Positions 46,778-57,453 of a stretch of DNA of 64,000 bases are shown here, in pieces; within the stretch, counting starts at the first letter, position 1; each line of letters starts with the position of its first letter. The stretch is taken from positions 62,001 through 126,000 of the forward strand of contig JAECUM010092837.1 in assembly GCA_016617855.1 (NCBI GenBank). The letters run 5' to 3'. The translations under genes and the position numbers were made by a program. Source of the DNA: Megalonaias nervosa (taxonomy: Eukaryota > Mollusca > Bivalvia > Unionida > Unionidae). The notes beneath the pieces were generated by a model. The model was not told where the DNA came from and did no database searches. It was given only the letters and a program-made list of their open reading frames with translations.

Positions 46778-47172
46778 ATGTCATATCATCATGTTAGTGT
46801 CAGTCTGACTCCTGGTCAGATTAAAAAGCTACAATCAGTATTAAAAAGGAACTGTGGAATAAAAATATTGCTGAAATCGGAACAGATCGCAGGTGGTTCA
46901 AATAAACGGAACGTCATATCAGGCACTTTAATGACGCCAAACGATCAAAGACCGGCGTTAGACTTAATCTTTCTGCCGGTGCCATTAAAGACATTGCCAA
47001 GACGGGTTGTATATTTTCACTTCTTGCAGCTATACTAGCGTTGATAGCCGCTGCAGCCCCAGCTGGTACAAAAGCAGCTGCACTTGGTGCTGTTGGAACT
47101 GCCGCTGGGATGGCATTAAAGAAAGCAATAGGCCAAGGAATAAAGACTTCCAAAAAAGGGGGAGGGGTCTAA
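46778..47172 (+). pseudogene. Small hydrophobic/basic virion protein (frameshifted)
   Basis: N-terminal part in frame from ATG 46778: VSLTPGQIKKLQSVLKRNCG and KILLKSEQIAGGSNKR. The C-terminal part is in another frame from about 46920-46966 to TAA 47172. It has a hydrophobic helix (IFSLLAAILALIAAAAPAG), an Ala/Gly run and a Lys-rich end. The layout (Leu-Thr-x-x-Gln-x-x-Lys-Leu start, Gly-Gly, one membrane helix, basic tail) is common for a small late protein of these elements. Its molecular role is not known. The gene lies between capsid and protease. Confidence 0.55.
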
Positions 47173-47234
47173 GACTGCCAGGAACTCCATTCGTGGTATG
47201 GTCGAGGTCTAAGACTGCCGGGGACACTTAGTTG

Positions 47235-47589
47235 ATGCTTCCCATGTCTAATTTTGATTTACTTGATGTTGCTAAAAAATTAAACATTATAAACTTCAGA
47301 GGTGTTTTTTATGCATGATCAATTACCAAAACAACCAAACAATGTTGAAACTGGTATCACTAATCTCGATGGAAGTTCTTGTCCAGGTACTCATTGGGTT
47401 GCAAATGCGATTGATCCACGTGGAGTTGCTTATTTTGATTGGTATGGGTTGGCGCCACCGAATGAATTTTTAAAATATGTGAGCAGGATGCAAAGCATTC
47501 CAATCTGGTATTCAACATTACCAACAGAGACAATAACTGATTCGCCAATATGTGGCCTTGAAGTACTCGCTGTACTTGACGCCGTGTGA
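47235..47589 (+). pseudogene. Adenain-type cysteine protease (frameshifted)
   Basis: ATG 47235 opens SNFDLLDVAKKLNIINFRGVF. A frame change in the T6 run near 47300 leads to the catalytic part: GTHWV holds the active-site His, YFDWYG the Asp, and ICGLEVL at the end the nucleophilic Cys. This His-Asp-Cys order and the ~118-residue size match the adenovirus/Ulp1-like maturation protease of Polintons, which would cleave capsid precursor proteins. The Gln expected shortly before the Cys is not obvious. Stop TGA at 47587-47589. Confidence 0.85.
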
Positions 47590-47672
47590 AGGTCGCTGAC
47601 ACCACCTCATAAAGTCGTACATGAATATACATCGTCGTCCAACATTTTAAACAGGTCTTAGTGTAATATACA

Positions 47673-48767
47673 ATGGTAAATATTTAAGGAAGATCTGCTA
47701 AAGACGAACCCAATGGTGTCTTATCGAAATATGCAACCCTTAATGAGGTCAAGAATGAGTTGTCTAATCTTTTGAGTTTCGCAAATGTGGACCAAAACTA
47801 AGTCGTTGTTTTTCAGGATCAGCAAGGACGGTTAAAGACGAGCAATATCCCGTTGACAGATATTATTCTGCAAGTTCCAGATGCGACCGAAGATAACTTA
47901 GTTGTATTTGCTAAAAACGGTAAAATTAAAAACTCGGAGGAATGAATTCTAACACTCGTGGGAGAAATTACTGGACGAATCAGAAGAATTGGAGATATTA
48001 TGTATGGCGATCTCAACATGAGCAAAACTACAGTTATTGATGTGAGAGAACCAAAATCAGACGATGATGTAGCAACAAAAAGATACGTAGACAGCAACAA
48101 CGCTACGATCAGAACTGAGATCAATGATCGTTTACTATCTGCCGGTGATACAATGACTGGTTCTCTCCATATGGCTAATAATAAAATTACTGGTCTTGGA
48201 GAACCAGAATCAAACGGTGACGCTGTAACGAAGAAATGCGTCGACAATAGCAACATCCCGATAATGACTTCGCTGTTGACAATCAATGATGGATTGGCCA
48301 CATTTAGATCTGATTATACTACTCACGTAAATACATTTTTGAATTTTCGCAGAAAAATAAATAGATCCATTAATGTATTTTTTGAAAATCCAGCAGTCAT
48401 TGACATCAAGCTCTCTGAAATAAAAAAGATTACCGACGACATCAAAGAGATTACCGATCATTCAACCCCTGCACATGCAGTAGCTTCTGGATCATTATTA
48501 TGGGCATCACTCAATAAATTTATCAAACATCGTGCCAAGGTTACCGGCGTGTACAGGTTTTCAGTGATCGGCGTTACAACATTTACAGTATCTACCACAA
48601 TTTCACGGCGCTCTCCAGTCAACGCATCTTCTGGATCTGTGTTAGTGATATTGGATCGAGATGTCGAGGGAACATTCGTGGTGGAAACCGAAGAAAAAAC
48701 ATCGACGCGTTGTCGTACTATTGGTGTATTGAATTCGTCTGCAGTATGCCACCTACTTAAAATTTAG
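47673..48767 (+). pseudogene. Fibre-like protein with phage-tail-type repeats
   Basis: One frame runs from ATG 47673 to TAG 48765 with three internal stops: TAA 47685, TAA 47799 and TGA 47943. Before the last stop lie VVVFQDQQGRLKTSNIPLTD and NLVVFAKNGK. After it come two copies of a unit seen in phage tail fibres: GDIMYGDLNMSKTTVIDV then DDDVATKRYVD, and GDTMTGSLHMANNKITGL then DAVTKKCVD. A helical region (SEIKKITDDIKEITDHS) follows, then a beta-rich C-terminal part that could be the knob. Inferred role: a spike for cell attachment. Family relatives occur in Polinton-type elements of cnidarians and other animals. Confidence 0.75.
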
Positions 48768-48849
48768 CAATATACATGATGAACCAACCAACTGATGTTC
48801 AACGTTTTAGATACGATTAAGCATGCTAGTGGCAGCACCAACTGCAAAA

Positions 48850-49230
48850 TATCATTGATGCGCATACAGAAAAAAACAAAAGAAAAAATACCGCAGACGT
48901 ATCGTTGTTACTGACATAATTGTACATTCTGCATCCATGATAGCACCAGTGATAGGAATTGGTGTTTCAGTTGCAACCGGAATTGCCGGTATTCTTAATA
49001 TCATCGCAAGAAAGATATCCACATGCACGACTGATAAATTACACGAATATATAACGTTGCTATCAGTGGCAACACGATCATACACTAAATTATCATCGTT
49101 GATATCATCAAGTCTCAACGACGGAGTAATATCAGATCAAGAATGGGAAACAATGATTAAGGTTTACTATGAAGCAATTGGAACGTCTAAGGACAAAGAC
49201 TCCCTGTCGAAGACTTTGTCGGTAACTTAA
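48850..49230 (+). pseudogene. Small Gly/Ala-rich membrane-type protein
   Basis: After a poly-A frameshift near 48870, the frame is open to TAA 49230. It encodes a basic start (KYRRR), a hydrophobic segment (MIAPVIGIGVSVATGIAGIL), a Lys/Arg hinge (ARKIS) and a helical end with LNDGVISDQEW. The combination of a hydrophobic Gly/Ala domain with a C-terminal Ile-Ser-Asp-x-Glu motif recurs next to capsid genes in related animal elements. Biochemical function unknown. Confidence 0.55.
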
Positions 49231-49268
49231 AATCAGAATTTAAAATCAGGATTTAATTAATAATAATA

Positions 49269-50749
49269 ATGTCTCAAGAATTACTACAACAGATAGTCGC
49301 TAATACAACTCCTCTAAAAACCACGATGATATCAGCAAGCTCAACCTGAGTTTGACGTTAGCTTTCGAACTGCGATTCCAGCAAAGGAAATAGCACTAGC
49401 ACAATTGCGAATGTATCATAGCTGGCCAAATATTAGATCAAAGTCATTCGGTCGGTTGCAAGCAAATAATTCACTGGTATTTGCCTATAAAAATAAACCC
49501 GATGGAACCCCCGACTGGCAAGTTGTGGGCATACCTACGGGTAGTTATCAAATAGAACAGATCAACGATGAATTCCAGCATAGAATTAAATCTATCACAG
49601 GAAAAGAATCCAAGATCGCTGTCACAGCTCATGAACCAACGTTATCGTCCGCGATAGAAATATCAACGCCTGACTACAGCGTGGATATATATCAGTCGTC
49701 GATCCGAACTATGTTAGGATGGCCAGAGATACAACCACCAGCACCTGCAGCGATACCGCAGCCGCAACGATCTGATTATGTTTCAGATAAACGAATATTT
49801 TTAAGCCTTCCAGAATATTTGAAAAGATTCCATGGTCATATGTAAGTGCACGGGTAAACGATGAAAAACTTTATTTTATTGCGTATGAGGGTACAAGGTT
49901 TCCTAAGATAAGAAGAACTCTAAATATTTATGATGATGATAGAATGCCGATCATCGACGAAAAATGTATTAAATCATTTTCATTTGCAGTTAAGTCTGAA
50001 TACCAACGGGTACTGGTTGATCTACGAAGTTTTTTTTTTCTTCAGTATAGCACAATACTACAACGATGATATGCGACAACAGGTCATTGCAACGATACAA
50101 CATCTAAACCAAGTTGCATCAGACCTCGAGTTTGTCTATCGGGTTATCGTCGAAACAGTGATTGTCGACGATGATGATACTGATCCTAGCCCATTCAAAA
50201 CGACACCACTTAAGCAGCTGTTTCCAAGACATTACGAGATTACAAAAGCAGAAATACCAAAATTATAATACCAGGATTTCACAACGATGAGTTGACCAAA
50301 GCCGTTAACGATATCATCGATGAATATTTTCCACAGATCACTGCCGCATGGAGAAACATAGCCCCACCGGTAGGTATTCTCAAACATAAAATGATCCATA
50401 CGGTGGAGGTCGTCATATATCACCAGGTGTTGTCAATATTGCAACTACGATTGCAGTCAATCTTGTATGTGATGCTATCGATGGCAGCTATCAAGTAGAT
50501 CTTGAAAAATCCAGTCAGGAACAGCAGGGATACATTTGATACACATTCACCCCTCAAGCCCCACCTGGATATTTGATTGTATTAGAACCTGTTAATCTGG
50601 TTTATCTGCGATGTCATAATCCGCTGTTGTCACGGATGCATTTCAAACTTACTGACCAGGGGGGATACTTGCTTCATTTACGAGATGAATCCTTGAATAT
50701 AAATTTATGTGAGATCGTAGATCTTCACGCTCATAGAGCGTCATCCTAA
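49269..50749 (+). pseudogene. Minor capsid / penton-like protein (several frameshifts)
   Basis: ATG 49269 follows an ATA/AT-rich leader. The main body at 49345-49845 has IPAKEIALAQLRMYHSWPNI, WQVVGIPTGSYQIEQIND and VDIYQSSIRTMLGW. Frame changes occur near 49340, 49850, 50050 and 50280. The C-terminal part ends LVYLRCHNPLLSRMHFKLTD and LHLRDESLNINL, stop TAA 50749. The PTGSY-I-E-I segment followed by a VD-x5-SIR-x-x-LG motif is typical of the single-jelly-roll penton-like protein of Polinton-type elements. I treat it as one gene of about 490 codons, but a second gene in the middle part cannot be excluded. Confidence 0.7.
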
Positions 50750-51510
50750 CATAGCCAAAGATCTGTTTCTGAGTGTCAAATAATTATTTGTGTGGTATTA
50801 TATAGTGTACCAACACACGAAAGTTTTCATACACAACAAAAAGTTACTCAAAAGTGCTGTCAGAACCATCTTGACACTGTCCCCCCCCCCTTGACAGCGC
50901 CAGCGCAGAGCAGATCAGCGTTGACATACTTACTGATGATCGCGGTGACGACAATTTTTTGTTAACGCGTGAACAGTTAAATGGTCTGCGACAAAAACAT
51001 TACTGTTGCTAGCAATGGAGATCAGATTCTGAATTATGCACATTCCTGTATTAAACCTGATAAGCTAAAAAAAATATTAAAATCAGAATAAATATCATAA
51101 TTTTCTCTGTTAAGTCTGAAAAATGACAAATTTTGTCATTTTTTTCTGGGTAAAATGGTCGAAAAAAATCATTGTTTCCAGTCCAAGTTTTGATTTTTTG
51201 AGGGCAAAAACCCCAACCATTCTCTAATTGATTTTGGTGATTTCTTGATTTATTTGTAAAACCTCAGTCAGAAAACAGTATTAAAAAAAAAAAAAAAAAC
51301 ACGATGAAAAATCACTAAAAAATGATAAAAATTAAAAATATTAGACAACAATTTTCCGTGTTTATTCAAAAATCACTAAAATCAATTAGAGAATGGCTAG
51401 GGTTTTTGCCCTAAAAAAATCAAAATTGGACTAAGTCAGGCAGCAAAAAAATTTTTTTTAACCGATCGAGGTTAGTCCTTGGAAAACTGACTTAATTTAT
51501 ATGCAATATC
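50750..51510. other. Intergenic region between convergent gene blocks
   Basis: No ORF. Contains the long inverted repeat at 51181-51431, a poly-A tract near 51280 and a small hairpin AAATGACAAATTTTGTCATTT at 51121. Confidence 0.7.
51181..51431. repeat. ~71-bp inverted repeat with 104-bp loop
   Basis: 51181-51256 and 51361-51431 are reverse complements with about nine mismatches or indels (shared core GGCAAAAACC...CATTCTCTAATTGATTTT). It lies between the end of the plus-strand late block and the end of the first minus-strand gene. Confidence 0.85.
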
Positions 51511-51906
51511 TCAGATATGCCAGACTCTTATAATTTTACGTGCAACATCATTTTTCATGTGATATAACAAATTTATGCGCGCTGTTGTTTCTTCAGGTTC
51601 TTTAAGATATCTGCTCAGCTTAATTTCTTTCTCGCGCATGAAAAATTCAAACTTTGTCTCGGTGACACAATTTTCAACTAATTTACGTACTTCTTCTTCG
51701 TCTCTACTATATATGGATCTGATAAGTAATTCCTGATTAATATATTTATTGATGAATTTAGCAGGTATATATCTGACAACGGTTTCGTCAAGTTCGATTC
51801 TCTCGTCTGGGTTAAATATGTAATTTTTAACTAATTCATCCATAACACATCTGTAAATAAATTTACATATTACTTTTTTGCCAGAGATATATTTTAGTGA
51901 AGTCAT
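51511..51906 (-). CDS. Unknown 131-residue protein of the Polinton-like element
   Basis: An intact ORF from ATG 51906 that begins MTSLKYISGKKVICKFIYRC and ends VARKIIRVWHI. It is rich in Glu, Lys, Arg and Ile, apparently helical, with no membrane segment or zinc motif. It is one of the few undamaged frames in the element and converges on the late block. The family is not recognised. Confidence 0.5.
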   Translation of the reverse strand: MTSLKYISGKKVICKFIYRCVMDELVKNYIFNPDERIELDETVVRYIPAKFINKYINQELLIRSIYSRDEEEVRKLVENCVTETKFEFFMREKEIKLSRYLKEPEETTARINLLYHMKNDVARKIIRVWHI

Positions 51907-52166
51907 TATACTAATGTTATCTTTATAAATAAAAATTTATCCCAAATACAACATTCGCAAATTTTCAGGGTAACAACAAATTTAATATCTTTGACGAAAT
52001 ATTTTTTAAAAACTGATCAGGGTATAAAAGTATCTCAACTGTCACCACTTTCACTTTGTTTACAATACGCTGTCACTACTTTCGCTTTCACCAGTGACTT
52101 TGTCCTTGACAGAGTGAAGGGGTTTACAATCAGATATAATCTTTCTCAACAGTCTTACACGCGCAT

Positions 52167-52475
52167 TCACATTTTTTTTGTTTCGTATTCGCTAGACAAT
52201 TCTGATCTAATTTTCTCAATCGCGTCTGCGAGTGAAACGAACTGTTCAACTTGTGTGTCATCGACACAAGCTAACGACTATGTTATTGCCTGCTGGAGTA
52301 ATTTGATAAGCCTGTATTCGGCTGGTAATGTGTATCTACTTTCGGATCTTCGTTCTTGTAGTGATTCAAAATCACAAATTAATTTTTCAATATCAAGTTG
52401 TTCAGAAATTTGTATACCATCGTCAAGTAATTTTGCAATCGCAGAAATAACAGCATTAATATTTTCGGAATTCAT
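52167..52475 (-). pseudogene. Unknown ~102-codon gene with one internal TAG
   Basis: Starts at ATG 52475 (MNSENINAVISAIAKLLDDG). The frame is interrupted by TAG at 52280-52278 and goes on to TGA 52169. The second half includes FVSLADAIEKIRSELSSEY and looks like a coiled coil. The longer plus-strand ORF over the same bases is a shadow. No family recognised. Confidence 0.4.
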
Positions 52476-52529
52476 TATATAATAAATATCTGTTTAAAAT
52501 AAAAAATAAAAATATTTGCATTCAATGTG

Positions 52530-52835
52530 ACAAATGCAGGACGGCACATACATGTATTATTTACAGTATATATAATCTTAATTCTAAGGACGGCACATAC
52601 ACATATTTACAGCATTATATACATACATAATTCTAAGGACGGCACATACACATAATTCTGGCACCCCTAATTGCGGAAATGCAATACATCCACATTTACT
52701 CACTTACAGTGCTAAAGTTCTCATTGGCCAATCGTTGTCAGAACAATGCCACTGCTTCACGAGACTCGCTTACAGCACTAAAGTTCTCATTGGCCAATCG
52801 TTGTCAGAACAGTACCGCTGCTTCATGAGATTTAT
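52530..52835. repeat. Short tandem repeats within the element
   Basis: AAGGACGGCACATACACAT occurs three times (about 52535-52660). A 67-bp unit containing CTAAAGTTCTCATTGGCCAA and CGTTGTCAGAACA occurs twice head to tail (about 52699-52832). Confidence 0.85.
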
Positions 52836-53412
52836 TTTCATTGTCAGAGACTCTTACTTACAGTACTGAAGTTATCTCTGAGGTTATTTACATATTTACA
52901 TGTACACATATATACATTTACATGTACACATGTATACATTTACATCCACACATACACAACAACCAGGGGCCTTCTCTACGTTCAAAAAATTTATGCACAC
53001 CCTCCCCATAATCAAGGGGAGTGCTAAATAGCATCCACCACTTGGTGACATGGTAGTAAGGTGTACATTTATCAGTTGAATTTAGAGCAATTAGGGTGGA
53101 CCCCCAGTGGTAATATGGATCAGAAACTATATAAGGTGTTTGTTACCAGGAAATTAAGAAATAGCTCACACAGGGGGCGTGGCTTATTTTTTGTCTGTTT
53201 TTCTCTTTTCTTAACTATTATCCCTGACAAAGTCGGGGGAAGGCAAGAAACCTGACAGATTCTGACAAACAAGGATAATGGTATTTTTTATTTAAAAAAC
53301 CCACAAAAAACTGACCAAAAAATAATTCATTTATAAGTGAAGGTTGTTTATAAAATACGAGTGAGGTCAACTCTTTAATTTCTCTACCTTTGCCTGACAG
53401 AGTTATTTCCCT

Positions 53413-53940
53413 TCATTGTAAAACGGCGTCTGTCCCTGACACAGTCAGGAGATGCTGAAATGTTATTTTTTGTTTGTATTTCTTTGAAAATGCTGATCTG
53501 GTTATTTTTTCTGTGACATGTTGTCCCGAAGATTGTTGAATGCAGAAATATTTGCCAGCTGCATATATCGATGGAAATTCTATTTCTTCCCATGTCTCCG
53601 TATTCACAGATATAACCGATCTTGCATGTTTACTATATTTTCCAGTACCCCCTCGTGCAGAATTCTGACTCTGTGTAATAGCCTGCAAATTATTCAAAGA
53701 ATTAATAAGTTTTTGGCCGTTAATATGATCGATCACAAGTCCATCTTCGATCAGTCCGTGTAAACATTCATAGATAAATGTATGACAGAGATACCTTTTT
53801 CCCCCAGCAGTATATCCGAGATAACCAGCATTATCAACTGAACCGAACAGTGTTTTTAGTTTACAATTTCTGATGATAACATCACGAGATGCCTCATAAT
53901 TTTTCACGATAGGATGTGTTAGAAATTCTCCTTGTTCCAT
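53413..53940 (-). CDS. HNH endonuclease with NUMOD-like DNA-binding tail
   Basis: An intact 175-residue ORF. It contains YLCHTFIYECLHGLIEDGLV then IDHINGQKLINSLNNLQ, a classical HNH core of the homing-endonuclease type (His in VIDHINGQ, Asn in SLNNLQ). The C-terminal part, ARSVISVNTETWEEIEFPS and IYAAGKYF, matches the NUMOD1-like helix-turn-helix module often fused to such nucleases. Expected activity is DNA cutting. In phages and giant viruses these genes are usually selfish homing elements. It sits among minus-strand genes upstream of the polymerase. It is undamaged, unlike most neighbours. Confidence 0.8.
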   Translation of the reverse strand: MEQGEFLTHPIVKNYEASRDVIIRNCKLKTLFGSVDNAGYLGYTAGGKRYLCHTFIYECLHGLIEDGLVIDHINGQKLINSLNNLQAITQSQNSARGGTGKYSKHARSVISVNTETWEEIEFPSIYAAGKYFCIQQSSGQHVTEKITRSAFSKKYKQKITFQHLLTVSGTDAVLQ

Positions 53941-54057
53941 TTATATAGTAATATTATTTGTCTAAATTGTTATGTTATTACTGTGGGATGCTAGACCGAA
54001 AATCTAGCGAGATAGCCTTCACCATTTTTTATGGGAGATTCATTGGCGTTATTTTTT

Positions 54058-54252
54058 TTAAACATAATACCGTTTTAAAGCCCTATATTTTATGCCTCCA
54101 CAGTCTACACATAATTGCGTTACCCCCCTAACTTCTTTGTTACATTTCAAACATGGTTTTGGTCCTTGACTCCCTAATCGCACGCTTTCTAGGTGGTATC
54201 CACAAAATTCATTTACACAAGCCCGGTTAGAGGGAGTTGTAGAGCCAATCAT
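54058..54252 (-). CDS. Small zinc-ribbon-like protein
   Basis: A 64-residue ORF from ATG 54252 with CVNEFCGYHLESVRLG, CLKCNKEVRGVTQLC and CGG, which gives six or seven Cys in CxxC-like pairs. This is consistent with one or two zinc ribbons. No homologue recognised. It lies divergently to the replication gene. Confidence 0.4.
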   Translation of the reverse strand: MIGSTTPSNRACVNEFCGYHLESVRLGSQGPKPCLKCNKEVRGVTQLCVDCGGIKYRALKRYYV

Positions 54253-54307
54253 CCATCAACCACTTGCAGTTATTCTTTGCTCGAATCATTATATATTTAA
54301 ATTAAAG

Positions 54308-54312
<5 letters not shown>

Positions 54313-54391
<79 letters not shown>
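54313..54391. repeat. (TA)n microsatellite
   Basis: About 39 TA dinucleotides between the zinc-ribbon ORF and the replication gene, possibly within the bidirectional promoter. Confidence 0.95.
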
Positions 54392-54393
<2 letters not shown>

Positions 54394-54411
54394 CTTTTTC
54401 TTAATTATAAC

Positions 54412-56490
54412 TTGGAGAAATTTACAAGATTATCTGCGATCAGGCCTTCTCAAGGGCGTTTCGATCTTGACAGACTAACCCCTGACTTGCAGAGGCGAGT
54501 TCTGGTTGATTCGACGATTCAGACTCTAATCAATCGTATCCGTGAAGCCAAGAGAGAATATCTCGACGATGGCGCAGCTCATGTGTGGTCAACATTCAGA
54601 ATCATGCGCGACATTGATGCTACGATGAAAGACCAAGGAGCAAAGAGAATCATTGATTATCTCTACAAAGAAAGATACATTTTTGGAATAAACTTTATTG
54701 CGGAAGTAGACGATACCTGGATTATCAGTGACAAACGTGACCCAGTTCGAGAATCACATCACGCTGGAGATGTTGTAACGTTAAGTAAAATTCCAAACCA
54801 AGGATGTTGATTGGTATTGACAAACCATATTATGAACGAGAATATCCTGTGATGTCAGTTGTTTATAATAAACTTAGCGTTGATGATCTCAAACTGATGA
54901 AATTTTCGACGCTTAATTATGTAGCTGAGAGAATTACAGAACATTTCTCAATCGTGAAACGTGGAAATGGTTTAACGTATTTACGACGTAAAAAAATAAA
55001 TGAGTGGGTTGAGCGTGTCAAGGAACATGGAGCTACGATCAAAGACGTTGCATCGCTGAAAGAAAATTAAAATTTCCGATAAGGGTGAAAACAATAACCG
55101 GCGAGATTATGTACGAATCAAAATATAAATCAAAGGGAGTTTCGACAGAGATCGTCGATCATAACGCGCATGCGTGGACGATGGATGTAACAATATTTCC
55201 ATGAGATAGAACTGTTAAATTTTATAGAGGTGATATTTTTGATGTTATAAATAAAATTAGTAAGAGTGACCCTGTATCTGTGTGGTTGTTTCAAAGTTCC
55301 GAATGTGAAAATTATGATTAGTTTGTACGACCAATTGGAGATATTTATCGATCTGAGTACCTCCACTCGGAAATTAAAAATCTTACGTTGAAATATACCG
55401 ATGATATTTAACAATTACTCGGTAATTGTTTTACCGTTCCGTCAGTTGCTGATCACTTTGCTCAGAAGAAAAATTCATGGTCGCCGACAAAATCGGAATT
55501 TCTTCTCGATGTCCAACACAGTTGTGTGGAATACGGACACGGCGGGTTGTGGAATACTAAATACGATTGTGGAGATGTTATCTCAGTTGATATGGTTGCA
55601 TGTTATCCTAGAAGTTTTCTTGGAATGGGAGAGTGCTCTGATTATTTTAAGAGATTTGGACATCCAACACACGAAAGGACCAGAGTTGCGATAACTGGAC
55701 ATTTACCAGATTTTGATCTAACTGGATTTGCACGTATTGAATCGTTTTTGTTAACTGAAAATCTCCATCCGATTCTTTTATGTTTAGTTTGGTCGTCATA
55801 TTTCAGAAAAAATGTTGGGTTCCAATAGTGTTATTACAATATACGCTTGATTCTGAAATTTTAGCATCGTTAACTGTAAGTGAAGCAATAATATCGTATC
55901 GTCCACAGAAACAAGTCTGGTTACCAAAACCACCTCCTGTAGTTGAGAGATCTGTTCTCGACGAAATCTTTGAGCATAATCCCGATGAAATTGAATATGA
56001 AAATAAACTTGCAAAGGATCTCGGTAGAAAAATAATTGGAAAATTTACTCAGGGTGGTTCATGTGATCATAAACGACATTGCACAAGATTAATTATCGAC
56101 AATGTCGAACTAGATTTTGCAATTACTGATACGACAAAGAAAGGCACATTTATATGCCGGAATAATGCTTATTTGTCGGACGGAACTAAATTAGGTACAA
56201 CTGTGAGCTATACTGATGGCGATTCACCACAGTTTACTCATTTAAGAACTTCGATGTTAGCGTATGTTTCGATAAATTTATTATCGATGATAAACAGATT
56301 TCCTGATATCGCGTTTAGAGTTGCCACAGATTCATTTTATATAAATAAAAAACACGCAGATTTATTACAGACTGGTACCGATGCATCATGGGGCGAATGG
56401 AGAATAAAGCGAGAAAAGATACTTAGTTATTCTGAATCCGCCGACGTTGAATCTAAGGATATTTATTACAAAAATAGTCTTATGTCATAA
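54412..56490 (+). pseudogene. polB: Family B DNA polymerase, N-terminal and catalytic parts (broken)
   Basis: Fragments in changing frames. An N-terminal domain at 54412-54810 (FDLDRLTPDLQRRVLVDSTI) and 54804-55070 is followed by a decayed middle part to about 55525. Motif A is DVISVDMVACYPRSFLG with its Asp at 55589. After a frameshift near 55815, LGRKIIGKFTQGG (motif B region), SYTDGDSPQFTHLRTSMLAY and motif C VATDSFY (Asp at 56329) follow. Motif C reads ATDS rather than DTDS. The frame hits TAA at 56488-56490 and resumes in the same frame in the helicase. The motif set and the ~700-codon size match polymerases of Polinton-type elements in corals, fish and other animals. It would copy the element genome, probably protein-primed. 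Confidence 0.8.
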
Positions 56491-57448
56491 TTATCGTCAG
56501 CAAGACATAAAACAGTTTATTTTAACGGATGTGGTGGTTCTGGTAAAACAACGCGTGTGATTGAATTATTTCGGAATTTTTATATGGTTGTTTTGACGCC
56601 TACACATAGACTCGCCAGAGAAATGAGCGAGCGTGGAGTGAAATCTCATACTTATCACAGCTTCTTTAGATGGAAAGGAGATGGACTCCTGAACGAATGG
56701 GTGAAAAATACATTCCAAAGATCATTATTTGGGATGAAATATACACAGTGTCACTAGATCCTTTTCTTGGATCATCTCTGCATGAATGGCTGAAAACATT
56801 CGTAGATTATTATGAGGAAAAATAAATGATGATTACCGAACGCTTCATCCAACGTTGAGAGAGTTTAGGAAATTAATTAGACTACAACCAGACAAGATCC
56901 AGTGTGAAATAATGCGTGAGATAATTCCGGAAACACATATAAATGATTTTTGGAATATGTGGAAACCAAATGATTTGATACATGCAAGTAGAAAGATAGT
57001 TGGTGATACACTTCATCAGAAATTATTTCTGTTGCATAAAGAAACATTTTCAGATCTACCTGTACCATTATGTTATCGCCCTGCAGATATGCGACGGCAA
57101 AATACTGATATTGAAATTCCAGGACGCGGTGATAAACAAAATCTTGTGTTAAACAATATTGTTTTAGTTCCCGTGAGTGCTGTTGAGAGCGTGCTAATTA
57201 TGGATAAATCTACATGGACGCTAGGATATGCTATAACGATTCATTCGTCACAAGGATTAACTATTTCCGGTACATATCTTTGGATTGTTGATGATCGTAA
57301 TGAGTGGTCAAATTTAGTTTATCTGGCAGTGTCTCGAGTTAGAAGAATATCTCAGCTGCGGAGGGTTATCAGAGACTTCACAGTAAATATTAATCAAACT
57401 ACTAGCATTGGCGATGATGTAGTAAAGAAAAAAATTAGCTGGTTATAA
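56491..57448 (+). pseudogene. Superfamily 1 helicase module, fused downstream of the polymerase
   Basis: Continues in the polymerase frame after a single TAA. Walker A is GCGGSGKTTR (56527-56553+), then VVLTPTHRLAREMSERGVK and the motif SHTYHSFFRW. The frame is lost near 56757 and regained at 56855 with LIRLQPDKIQCEIMREIIPE. The C-terminal motifs are LGYAITIHSSQGLTISG (motif V type) and WSNLVYLAVSRVRRISQL (motif VI type), so it is a Pif1/RecD-like SF1 helicase. The Walker B/DExx stretch falls in the damaged part. The stop TAA at 57448 precedes an HNH module. Lack of an intervening start suggests polymerase and helicase were one polypeptide. Confidence 0.8.
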
Positions 57449-57453
57449 GCAAT

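Noticed and set aside
51991..52482. 163-codon plus-strand ORF
   Set aside because: Shadow of the minus-strand frame at 52167-52475. Low-complexity Ser/Thr composition and no ATG.
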